40,294 nt of DNA, from the NCBI GenBank assembly GCA_029266655.1, contig JAQSWL010000014.1:1-40294 (forward strand), read 5' to 3'. This document shows, one piece after another, positions 8,477-15,694 of this stretch. Numbering within the stretch: the first letter of the stretch is position 1; each line of letters starts with the position of its first letter. Under the pieces are notes generated by a model, which searched no databases, was not told the DNA's origin, and worked only from the letters and a program-made list of their open reading frames with translations. The translations under genes and the position numbers were made by a program. The DNA is from Candidatus Midichloriaceae bacterium (GTDB lineage: Bacteria; Pseudomonadota; Alphaproteobacteria; Rickettsiales; Midichloriaceae).

Positions 8477-9205
8477 TTACCAATCCCTACCACGATTAGT
8501 TTTTAAGTCTACTTTATTGCCAAGAGCCTGCATATACGCAATTAATGCATCCATTTCGGTTATTCCTTCAGATCTTGCATTAAATTTACGTATTGTTGTT
8601 TTCGGATATCTTTTTAAAAAGCTATCTATTTCTTCTTGTCCTGTAGCCATAGAGAGCTGAATTTTTATATCTTTCTCAAATTCTTCTATATCTTGCTCAG
8701 AATAAGGAACACCTAAAAACCTTAATACTTTTAAACGTTTTTGCATATCTGAGAGATCCAACTTAGCATCAGCTAAAAACTTATAATTTGGCATTATGGA
8801 TTCTGGAACCACCGACCTTGGGGCAATCATATGTTGTACGTGCCATTCATCTGAATATTTGCCCCCTACTCTTGCAAGGTCAGGCCCTGTGCGCTTTGAT
8901 CCCCATAAGAATGGATGATCATACATGCTTTCTGCTGCTAATGAATAATGTCCATATCGCTCTACTTCATCACGTAATGCTCTAATTTGCTGACTATGGC
9001 ACCCATAACAGCCTTCGCGTTTATAAATTTCCATTCCTGCTAGTTCAAGCGGTGTATGCGGCCTCATACCTTCGACCTTTTCTATTGCCACCTCTTTGAT
9101 GAAAAGAGGAAAAATTTCTACAATAGCGCCTATTGAGGAAACTATTACCATGAAAACTAATAGCAAAAATAAATTCTTTTCTAATTTATGATGTTCATTA
9201 CACAT
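8477..9205 (-). CDS. ccoO: cbb3-type cytochrome c oxidase subunit II
   Basis: Membrane-bound mono-heme cytochrome c subunit of the cbb3 oxidase. One N-terminal helix (about 11-33) is followed by a periplasmic cytochrome domain with the heme site CYGCH (C66, C69, H70) and family motifs [33 protein letters not shown] and the distal methionine region [13 protein letters not shown] Shine-Dalgarno sequence overlaps the ccoN stop, 7 bases before the ATG, which implies translational coupling. 242 residues is standard. Confidence 0.96.
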   Translation of the reverse strand: MCNEHHKLEKNLFLLLVFMVIVSSIGAIVEIFPLFIKEVAIEKVEGMRPHTPLELAGMEIYKREGCYGCHSQQIRALRDEVERYGHYSLAAESMYDHPFLWGSKRTGPDLARVGGKYSDEWHVQHMIAPRSVVPESIMPNYKFLADAKLDLSDMQKRLKVLRFLGVPYSEQDIEEFEKDIKIQLSMATGQEEIDSFLKRYPKTTIRKFNARSEGITEMDALIAYMQALGNKVDLKTNRGRDW

Positions 9206-9212
9206 TATGACC

Positions 9213-10655
9213 TCACCCTATTGCTACTTGATCTTGAAGAGCTTCTGGCTTTGCGCTCTTAACTCCAGGGGAGCATATGGTTTTATAAGCGTTATAAATC
9301 ATAATGCCCATTCCAGCTAAGAAAAACGCACCTCCAATAGCTCTAATTGCATAAAGGGGCTTCAAGGAAGCAACTATTTCAATAAATGAATATTTTAAGA
9401 AACCCATTTCATCATAGCTACGCCACATAAGACCTTGCATGATTCCAGCAGCCCACATGGAAGTTACATATAGCACAATCCCGATGCATGCAAGCCACAA
9501 ATGCCAATTAATAAGACGCATAGAGTACATTTCTTCTTTATGCCATAGTTTAGGGATCAGATAGTATAAAGCGCCAAAACTAATAAATGCTACCCAACCT
9601 AATGCACCTGAATGCACATGGCTTATTGTCCACTCTGTGTAGTGACTAAGTGCATTAACAGATTTTATCGCCATGACTGGCCCTTCAAAAGTAGCCATTC
9701 CATAAAATGCTAGAGCTATCACCATAAATCTTAATATAGGATCTTCTCGCAATTTATGCCAAGCTCCAGAAAGCGTCATCATACCGTTTATCATTCCGCC
9801 CCAAGAAGGTATCCATAACATCAATGACATTGTCATACCCAAAGTTTGAGTCCAATCTGGCAAAGCTGTATAGTGTAAGTGATGAGCACCAGCCCAGATA
9901 TAAAGGAATACTAATCCCCAAAAATGCAGAATTGAAAGGCGATAAGAATACACAGGGCGGTTAGCACGCTTTGGAATAAAATAATAAGCAATTCCTAAGA
10001 ACCCCGCTGTTAAGAAGAACCCAACTGCATTATGGCCATACCACCACTGAATCATCGCAGATTGCACACCAGAAAATACGTGCACACTAGTAGTCCACGA
10101 AATAGGGATAGATATATTATTACCTACATATAGAATAGCAACTACAACTAAGAAAGAGAGATAAAACCAGTTTGCAACATAAATATGCGGCTCTGTGCGC
10201 CTGATGATAGTTTTTAAATATACAAACAGGTAAGAAACCCAAATTATTACTAACAAGTAGTTGGCATACCATTCGCCTTCAGCATATTCCCTGCTTTGAG
10301 TAATTCCTTGCATGTATCCATAAACTACTATTACCAGGAATATCTGATACCCCCAGAAGATAGATTTTAAAAACCAGTCACTACCAAATAATCTAACACC
10401 GCAAGTTCTTTGTACAACATAAGCTGAAGTAGCAAACAAAACATTTCCCCCAAAAGCAAAGATAACTCCATTAGTGTGCACAGGGCGCAGCCTTCCAAAA
10501 TTAGACCAAGCGGCATCAAAAGCGAATTCCGGATATGTAAGTTGAATAGCTAAGATAAGGCCAAAAAGCATACCAACAAAGCCCCAAAACAATGCGGCTA
10601 GGGTATAAAGTTTGACAATATCATCATTGTATCTTACGGCTTTTGGAGAGTTCAT
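9213..10655 (-). CDS. ccoN: cbb3-type cytochrome c oxidase subunit I
   Basis: Catalytic heme-copper subunit of the high-affinity C-family terminal oxidase; it reduces oxygen to water and pumps protons. It has about twelve membrane helices, the low-spin heme ligand H60 in [14 protein letters not shown], copper B histidines in [10 protein letters not shown] and AGAHHLHYT, and the heme b3/low-spin ligands in [11 protein letters not shown]. 480 residues is the normal length. First gene of ccoNOQP; GGGA lies 6 bases before the ATG. A cbb3 oxidase suits microaerobic life; among Rickettsiales it is known in Midichloria and relatives but not in Rickettsia. The ccoGHIS assembly genes are not here. Confidence 0.97.
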   Translation of the reverse strand: MNSPKAVRYNDDIVKLYTLAALFWGFVGMLFGLILAIQLTYPEFAFDAAWSNFGRLRPVHTNGVIFAFGGNVLFATSAYVVQRTCGVRLFGSDWFLKSIFWGYQIFLVIVVYGYMQGITQSREYAEGEWYANYLLVIIWVSYLFVYLKTIIRRTEPHIYVANWFYLSFLVVVAILYVGNNISIPISWTTSVHVFSGVQSAMIQWWYGHNAVGFFLTAGFLGIAYYFIPKRANRPVYSYRLSILHFWGLVFLYIWAGAHHLHYTALPDWTQTLGMTMSLMLWIPSWGGMINGMMTLSGAWHKLREDPILRFMVIALAFYGMATFEGPVMAIKSVNALSHYTEWTISHVHSGALGWVAFISFGALYYLIPKLWHKEEMYSMRLINWHLWLACIGIVLYVTSMWAAGIMQGLMWRSYDEMGFLKYSFIEIVASLKPLYAIRAIGGAFFLAGMGIMIYNAYKTICSPGVKSAKPEALQDQVAIG

Positions 10656-10803
10656 TAAAATCCCATTACTTAATTGGCACGACAGAAGTTATCATAAAAT
10701 AATAACAATTCCAGAAAGAACTTCAAGGACAAGTATAAATTTTAATGATGTTAAATAACAAAAACTTTAAAAGCCACCTCTTCATCAAACTACTTTACAC
10801 TTT

Positions 10804-10835
10804 TATTTAAATACTTATAATACAGTATTTAAATA
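10804..10835. promoter_or_regulatory. perfect 12-bp palindrome upstream of ccoNOQP
   Basis: TATTTAAATACT (10804-10815) and AGTATTTAAATA (10824-10835) are perfect inverted repeats around an 8-base spacer, about 150 bases before ccoN and 56 bases after the stop of the upstream small gene. It could be an operator for the oxidase operon or a terminator stem for the upstream gene; there is no clear U-tract. It does not match the FNR/FixK consensus TTGAT-N4-ATCAA. Confidence 0.4.
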
Positions 10836-10884
10836 TTTGTTAAAAGATGAGCTTTAATGCTCTATTTATTTTGAGATTTGGTAT
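10836..10884. repeat. R2 element, solo end
   Basis: About 49 bases match one end of R2 (AAAAGATGA, then TTTAATGCTCTATTTATTTT and GAGATTTGGTAT), in the same sequence as the reverse complement of 12142-12190. The rest of the element is absent. It abuts the palindrome at 10804-10835. Confidence 0.65.
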
Positions 10885-10890
10885 AAAAAG

Positions 10891-11091
10891 TTACTTACCA
10901 AATAGTGCATAATATAAAACATAGAACCAGCCAAAGAATCCATGGACAATTGCCCAAATTATTGATCTATGCTTATTGAAAGATATGGCAATCGCCAAAG
11001 CTGTGCCAAATGAAATGCCATAGCCAGTTATATATATGAAGTCACCTATGCAGTCACATGAACCTATGCCGTTAACATTAATAATATCCAT
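10891..11091 (-). CDS. small two-helix membrane protein, hypothetical
   Basis: A 66-residue protein starting MDIINVNGIGSCDCIGDF. Two hydrophobic helices are visible, about residues 19-36 (ITGYGISFGTALAIAISF) and 43-63 (AIVHGFFGWFYVLYYALFGK region), joined by a basic NKHRS turn. Short proteins with a similar IWAIxHGxxxWFYVxYY second helix occur widely in bacteria without known function. Start chosen at 11091 because AAGGAGGG lies 4 bases upstream, the best Shine-Dalgarno site in the window; a longer frame to 11139 is possible but has no such signal. It stands between the patatin gene and ccoN. Confidence 0.75.
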   Translation of the reverse strand: MDIINVNGIGSCDCIGDFIYITGYGISFGTALAIAISFNKHRSIIWAIVHGFFGWFYVLYYALFGK

Positions 11092-11095
11092 TTTA

Positions 11096-11103
11096 CCCTC
11101 CTT
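11096..11103 (-). promoter_or_regulatory. strong ribosome binding site AAGGAGGG
   Basis: AAGGAGGG is a near-perfect anti-16S match, placed 4 bases before the ATG at 11091. It fixes the start of the small membrane protein and is much stronger than the site of almost any other gene here. Confidence 0.75.
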
Positions 11104-11201
11104 ATACATATTAATTACACCGCACCTTAAAAGTAGCATTTTAAATGCATAAAAACCAGTAAAATTGGGGAATATTTTTGCGCCTTTTGTTTAAGCTTTA
11201 G

Positions 11202-12116
11202 CTATAAACCATTTGCTTTAAGCTGTCTCAGTATATCTGGTAATTTTTTAAGCGCAGCGTTCTTGCCTCTTTCATACATTATCTGGTTAGCATGATCATC
11301 AAAAGTTCCATACTCGTGTAAATTAGGATGAATCACCACATCTGCGCCCATAGATTGCATCCGAGACATTGTGTAATAGGAAATTGTCATAGACTTGGAT
11401 ACTATATCAGCCATACTTTCTGGCATCAACCCTATGCCATTAGTGGAAATATCGACTGCAATAATTACTTTTGGATTATATTTTTTTGCAGTGCGTACAG
11501 GAACAGCTTCTATAATACCACCATCAACTAAAATTCTTCCATATGCTAATACAGGGCTAAAAAATGGAGGAATAGCAGAAGAGGCATGCACTCCAAGAGC
11601 CACTGGACCACTTTCAAAAAGGTAAGGCTGCTCTCTTTCAATATCGGCTGCCACTGCAATAAATGGAATTTTAAGATCTTCTATGTTATTGGTTATCATA
11701 TTACTAATAAGAAATTCCTCAAGATAACAACCACTTACCGGCCCTTTTATGTCAGTAAAAAATGTTAAAGAATTGCTGAGGGAAATATCTAATAGGTCCC
11801 ATTTTCTAAGATTAATTAGTTGTTGATATAGAAGATCATGATCAACGTAATCTGCATACATTGCTCCTACCACACTGCCAGCGCTAGTGCCAACTATTAG
11901 GTCAATGGGTATTTTGTGATCTTCTAAAACTTTGATAACTCCAAGGTGGGCTATACCTCTGCTACCACCTCCGCCCAAAACTAGCGCAACATTTACATTC
12001 TCTATTTTTCGTGCAGGAGGCGGCGCTTCAGGAATATTATATAAAATTTTTGGTTCGCTTGCACAAGATGTCATCATAATAATTACCGAAATTAAAAAAA
12101 ATGATTTTATTTTCAT
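11202..12116 (-). CDS. patatin-like phospholipase lipoprotein
   Basis: Serine acyl hydrolase of the patatin/RssA type, probably cleaving phospholipid or lysophospholipid esters. From the ATG at 12116: a lipoprotein signal peptide with a cysteine at 18 (MMTSC), the oxyanion loop GGGGSRG (48-54), the nucleophile elbow GTSAG with S78, and the catalytic aspartate D198 in DGG. Both dyad residues are intact. The lipobox suggests attachment to an envelope membrane, unlike the secreted Rickettsia patatins. A TTG at 12137 would add seven residues but would disrupt the signal peptide. It stands alone between a small membrane protein gene and repeat R2. In Rickettsia, patatin phospholipases act on host membranes; such a role here is inference. 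Confidence 0.9.
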   Translation of the reverse strand: MKIKSFFLISVIIMMTSCASEPKILYNIPEAPPPARKIENVNVALVLGGGGSRGIAHLGVIKVLEDHKIPIDLIVGTSAGSVVGAMYADYVDHDLLYQQLINLRKWDLLDISLSNSLTFFTDIKGPVSGCYLEEFLISNMITNNIEDLKIPFIAVAADIEREQPYLFESGPVALGVHASSAIPPFFSPVLAYGRILVDGGIIEAVPVRTAKKYNPKVIIAVDISTNGIGLMPESMADIVSKSMTISYYTMSRMQSMGADVVIHPNLHEYGTFDDHANQIMYERGKNAALKKLPDILRQLKANGL

Positions 12117-12141
12117 GAGTGTGAATTTATTGTTCAAATAA

Positions 12142-12296
12142 TACCAAATATCAAAATAAATAGAGCATTAAAGTTCATCTTTTAGCAAATTTGCTTGGTA
12201 AAAAATTGATGAATATGTAAAATATTCAACTGCTTTTTCCCTTCGCACTTTGCCAAAATCTGGTTTTACTACCTCAATTTATTTTGAGATTTAGCA
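12142..12296. repeat. miniature inverted-terminal repeat element R2, full copy
   Basis: Second full copy of the element at 1668-1824, about 155 bp and the same orientation, with TACCAAAT... at the left and TTATTTTGAGATTTAGCA at the right. It lies between the divergent starts of the patatin gene and the gene at 12420. Confidence 0.8.
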
Positions 12297-12367
12297 TTAG
12301 TGCAATTAAATCATTAATTATTATTTTTAGGAAGTAGCAAAAGAAAATTTAAAAATATATAATATTA

Positions 12368-12396
12368 TTGAAAGACTTAATGTTATGCAGTATAAT
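12368..12396 (+). promoter_or_regulatory. sigma70-type promoter for the gene at 12420
   Basis: TTGAAA at 12368-12373 and a perfect TATAAT at 12391-12396 with 17 bases between. The expected start near 12403 leaves a leader of only about 17 bases with no Shine-Dalgarno match before the ATG at 12420. Confidence 0.6.
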
Positions 12397-12419
12397 GCGA
12401 AAAAAATGTTTTTAGTTAT

Positions 12420-13244
12420 ATGAAAGAGAAAATTTTATTAGGTGAGACTTTTCAAGGTATTCAAGGTGATGTAGATTTTATACCTTTAAAGCAATATACC
12501 ACATGTTGCGCAAATGGAGTAAAACCCATTTTATCTCCAACTAAAAAAAAGCCTACCATATCATCTAAAACTAAAGCAAGTATTCCTTACGTCTTTTATT
12601 ATGCACCCTTTACTATAAAATTTAATGATTTTGAAAAATTTATTTTACCTGAAGATTGTAAAGGTACTAAGGATAGATCCATTATATTCATTCCAATACT
12701 CCTTAGTGATGATACATACAGAGCTCTTATTATAATGCCAGCTTTTGGAGAACAAAAAGCAGCACAAGCTTATTATTATAACCCAATAAATAATATTAAG
12801 TGTGAAGATGCCATTACTAAATGGGTAGAAGAACAATATGGCAAGATTGAAATAATTAGTCGCATAACACAATGCACTAACCAAGAAGGAAAAGAAGGAA
12901 AAGATGGGAAAGATGGGAAAGATAAAGTTATTGATTTAGCAAAAACTCTTGCAAAATCAGCTGCTGGAGAAGAGGGAGTCAAAGAAAGTGAAACAAATGG
13001 TACCGTACCACTTGATACCAAAACCAAAAGACAATTAAATTTTGAATTACAAGAAACTGTATACTTACTAGCATTTATAGGTGTCTCCATAGCTTTGCTT
13101 TATCTTTTAAATAAGGTAGGAAAACCTCACAGTCTCACTCCCATGGTATCAAGCTGCATGCCTAAAGACCGCTTTGGCGAGGTTCTAGAAGGTTTAAGGC
13201 TTGGTAATTTATTACCTGAAGCGCGTACTTGCATGGTGAGATAG
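12420..13244 (+). CDS. hypothetical protein with GKD repeat and C-terminal membrane helix
   Basis: A 274-residue protein that I do not recognise. Residues about 1-150 form a soluble segment rich in aromatic strands. Residues 156-171 are a collagen-like low-complexity run of EGK/GKD triplets (three near-identical copies of GATGGGAAA-type units in the DNA). Then comes a polar linker and one hydrophobic helix at about 209-231 (ETVYLLAFIGVSIALLYLL), with about 40 residues after it that include three cysteines or methionine-rich turns. There is no N-terminal signal, so this is probably a membrane protein with a large cytosolic head. A good promoter stands just upstream. Its accessory position between repeats hints at recent acquisition. 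Confidence 0.7.
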   Translation: MKEKILLGETFQGIQGDVDFIPLKQYTTCCANGVKPILSPTKKKPTISSKTKASIPYVFYYAPFTIKFNDFEKFILPEDCKGTKDRSIIFIPILLSDDTYRALIIMPAFGEQKAAQAYYYNPINNIKCEDAITKWVEEQYGKIEIISRITQCTNQEGKEGKDGKDGKDKVIDLAKTLAKSAAGEEGVKESETNGTVPLDTKTKRQLNFELQETVYLLAFIGVSIALLYLLNKVGKPHSLTPMVSSCMPKDRFGEVLEGLRLGNLLPEARTCMVR

Positions 13245-13306
13245 CTTAGCCTATAGTTTTATGCCAAATGCTAGGTAGTTGCTTATGTGTAGCGTTAGTG
13301 TCGGGG

Positions 13307-13469
13307 AGTATACTCATAACTGTTGAAAGTGCTAAGAAATATAAAAGCCATAAAAAGAGAGAGTATTTTAATTTAATAAAAAGCAATAATGCAAACAACG
13401 GGTTGCCGTTGTTATGGATGGACTATCGGTTGTTACGCTTACAGCACTTTCAACAGTTATGGTATACTG
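13307..13469. repeat. 163-bp miniature element with about 30-bp inverted ends
   Basis: Left arm 13307-13336 starts AGTATACTCATAACTGTTGA and right arm 13438-13469 is its near-perfect inverse (CTTACAGCACTTTCAACAGT and on to GTATACT), with one single-base and one two-base difference. Inside, AACAACGG and CCGTTGTT form another hairpin around GTTG. A 91-codon plus frame (13268-13543) runs through it and is judged non-coding. Confidence 0.7.
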
Positions 13470-13470
13470 A

Positions 13471-13502
13471 GACGCTCCAATTTTTCAAATTAACGGAGTA
13501 TA
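13471..13502 (+). repeat. R1 palindromic repeat, terminal fragment overlapping the tpiA stop
   Basis: The 32 bases GACGCTCCAATTTTTCAAAT plus TAACGGAGTATA are the inner end of R1 as seen at 25998-26032 and 37938-37968. The tpiA stop codon and last four codons lie in this block. Confidence 0.65.
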
Positions 13503-14188
13503 TCCATAAGTTCTTGCAGTTTAGTACTGGCAGAGCCAATTAAAAACCCCTTTACATGGCTAATAGCCGACAATTGAGCGATATTTTCAGCATTAACTGA
13601 GCCTCCATATATAATACCCATAGGATTTACTTTATCTGATATAATCTTGGCAACTGATTTTATTTCTTCATTTGTAGGAACCTTGCCAGTACCAATAGCC
13701 CAAATTGGTTCGTAAGCAACGAGCACCTTACTCCAGTCTATTTCAAAACCAATTTCATCCAATTGCATAGATATTACTTCTTTAGTTTCCTTGGCTTTAT
13801 AACTTATTATGTCTTCTCCTAAACATAAAATTGGAGTTATCCCTATTTCTAATAAGCTCTTAATTTTATCATGAATTTCTTGAGCTGTTTCATGAGCATA
13901 TATTCTGCGTTCTGAATGCCCTACGATCGCATACTCACATCCCAACTCTTTTAATTGAGAAGCGCTAACCCCACCAGTAAAAGCTGGAAGATTTCTATTC
14001 GCACAATCTTGAGCTCCAAGCTTTACTTTACTGTTGTATATAGCTTCCTTAACTAGGGATAAATATGGATATGAAGGACAAATAACTAACTCACTATCAA
14101 ATGCAAGTTTCGCAATCTCCTGTGCTAATTTTGCGCTTTCATTAATACCAAGCGCCATCTTCCAATTTGCAATTATTAATTTCTTCAT
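13490..14188 (-). CDS. tpiA: triosephosphate isomerase
   Basis: Cytosolic TIM-barrel enzyme interconverting dihydroxyacetone phosphate and glyceraldehyde 3-phosphate. Catalytic residues are visible: K10 in ANWKM, H91 in VGHSERR and E160 in AYEPIWAIGTG; the phosphate-binding IIYGGSV loop is also present. At 232 residues it is about 15-20 shorter than typical bacterial enzymes, and the final helix ends in ELMDILR, with the last codons and stop inside a fragment of repeat R1. The start overlaps the holA stop by 4 bases (ATGA), so translation is coupled. Retention of TpiA fits triose phosphate use for phospholipid precursors or imported host metabolites, which is inference. Confidence 0.95.
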   Translation of the reverse strand: MKKLIIANWKMALGINESAKLAQEIAKLAFDSELVICPSYPYLSLVKEAIYNSKVKLGAQDCANRNLPAFTGGVSASQLKELGCEYAIVGHSERRIYAHETAQEIHDKIKSLLEIGITPILCLGEDIISYKAKETKEVISMQLDEIGFEIDWSKVLVAYEPIWAIGTGKVPTNEEIKSVAKIISDKVNPMGIIYGGSVNAENIAQLSAISHVKGFLIGSASTKLQELMDILR

Positions 14189-15186
14189 TTTTCACCAAGA
14201 GTTAAATATTTGCTAATCAACATGTATTGATCAACCGGCAAACGTTTGCATTCGAACTCTAGTTTCACCAAATCTTGCATCATTGCAAGTACCTTTTGTT
14301 GATTTAGTACCTTACATACACGAATTAAATTATCCTTTTGCTTAAAGAACACTGGAGGCGCAAGTTTAAGCACAGCCGAATCAATGCTTAAGCCTGATTC
14401 TTTATGAGCCAGCACCTCTAGCACTCTGGACAAATATCGTTGCAAGACGCGTAAAATTAGCATAAAGCTAGTATCTGTGTTTATAGCCCTTTGTAACACT
14501 TTAAGTATTTGGGGCTTTTGCCCTAAAGCAAAATATAAACACAAGTCATCAAGTGCGGCCTCCTGAGAATCTGAAATAACATCCTGCACATCAGAAACGG
14601 TTATTTGTTCACCAGCTTTATAAGTAATTAATTTCTCCAATTCCGATGCAATCACCAGTTTGTTTGCGGGCAAAACTTGTGAAAGAATAGAAGTAACAGC
14701 AGCATCGAACCTAGCACCCCTCTCCTGCAAGAATGTGCGCACATATATTTCTATTTGGCGTTGATCATCTTTATAGCAAGCTATACTCAAGGCTTTTTCG
14801 GAATTCTCTGCAAGTTTACGCAAATTGGAGGTGGGTCTTAACTCCCCAGCTTTTAATATCAATTTGCCGCTAAAGCTAGACTTTTGCAAAAACTCTAGCA
14901 TTTGTTTAGGTAGAGTTTGTGGGCAATTTTCAATTATTAAAATTGTTCCATCACCAAAGAGGGAAACACTGTTAAGCTTTGTTGAAAGCGCCGAAAGGTC
15001 ATCTTTTATTTCTTTAAAATCTATTTTGCTGATTTCTGAATTAGAGCTTTTGGCAAATTCTTTGGCAATTCTTGCAGCATTTATATCTATGCCTCCCTCA
15101 TCTGGGCCATAAACAAGTGCAAATAATAAAGCGCCTATACCATTGCTCTTAATCCATGAGTCTAATTGATTACCATTTATTTTCAT
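14185..15186 (-). CDS. holA: DNA polymerase III subunit delta
   Basis: Clamp-loader subunit that opens the beta sliding clamp during replication. The 333-residue length and three-domain layout fit HolA: an N-terminal domain with LLFALVYGPDEGGID in place of the usual YG-D motif, a SLFGDGTILII strand, the lid segment ASELEKLITYKAG near 205-220, and a C-terminal helical collar with SFMLILRVLQRYLSRV. Sequence is divergent, as is usual for this subunit. It is followed by tpiA with a 4-base overlap and is divergent from the NlpC/P60 gene at 15256. Confidence 0.92.
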   Translation of the reverse strand: MKINGNQLDSWIKSNGIGALLFALVYGPDEGGIDINAARIAKEFAKSSNSEISKIDFKEIKDDLSALSTKLNSVSLFGDGTILIIENCPQTLPKQMLEFLQKSSFSGKLILKAGELRPTSNLRKLAENSEKALSIACYKDDQRQIEIYVRTFLQERGARFDAAVTSILSQVLPANKLVIASELEKLITYKAGEQITVSDVQDVISDSQEAALDDLCLYFALGQKPQILKVLQRAINTDTSFMLILRVLQRYLSRVLEVLAHKESGLSIDSAVLKLAPPVFFKQKDNLIRVCKVLNQQKVLAMMQDLVKLEFECKRLPVDQYMLISKYLTLGEK

Positions 15187-15255
15187 GGCTAACTTCCACC
15201 TGATACAATCCTTGTTTTATACTTCACAAAATATCATATTAGAATTTAAATCGCG

Positions 15256-15684
15256 ATGAATAAATCAATCATTTTTTCAGCAAGAAAATGGCTGGGCACC
15301 CCTTTTAAGCATCAAGGAAGATTAATCGGCGTAGGATGCGACTGCCTAGGCTTGATTATGGGCGTAGCAAAAGAATGTAATTTAAAAACATTAACTGACC
15401 AGCCGCTTATAAATTTAGATAGAACTAATTATCATATAATAGCAGATGGGAAAAGCTTAGAGCAAATCTTAAGCACAAATTTAACTAAACTACATGCTTT
15501 AGAATTAGGGGCGTTAGTTTTAATGGAATTTGATAGCAACCCATCGCATTTAGCTATTGTTAGCGACAATGAATATGATTCATTTAACATAATCCATGCT
15601 GACATGAGAAGTTCCATGGTTGTAGAACACATTCTAAATGAAGATTATCTAAAAAGAATCAAGCAAATATATAAATTGATATAA
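15256..15684 (+). CDS. NlpC/P60 family peptidase, gene-transfer-agent ORFg14 type
   Basis: A 142-residue cysteine peptidase of the phage cell-wall type. The active-site motif GCDCLGL places the catalytic cysteine at C30, and the histidine is H98 in NPSHLAIVSD; N-terminal ARKWLGTPFKHQGR is typical. In Rhodobacter the homologous gene-transfer-agent gene g14 helps the tail penetrate the cell wall. The next gene, 10 bases downstream, is the tail-tip gene g15, which secures the assignment. Both are divergent from holA. No head, portal, terminase or other tail genes are in the window. Confidence 0.88.
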   Translation: MNKSIIFSARKWLGTPFKHQGRLIGVGCDCLGLIMGVAKECNLKTLTDQPLINLDRTNYHIIADGKSLEQILSTNLTKLHALELGALVLMEFDSNPSHLAIVSDNEYDSFNIIHADMRSSMVVEHILNEDYLKRIKQIYKLI

Positions 15685-15694
15685 GGGGATAGAC

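Noticed and set aside
10656-10890. FNR/FixK box upstream of ccoNOQP
   Set aside because: No TTGAT-N4-ATCAA or close variant was found; only the 12-bp dyad is there.
13268-13543. 91-codon plus-strand ORF
   Set aside because: It runs through a miniature element and an R1 fragment and overlaps the tpiA end antisense; only the first 13 codons (leader similarity to 34166) are of interest.
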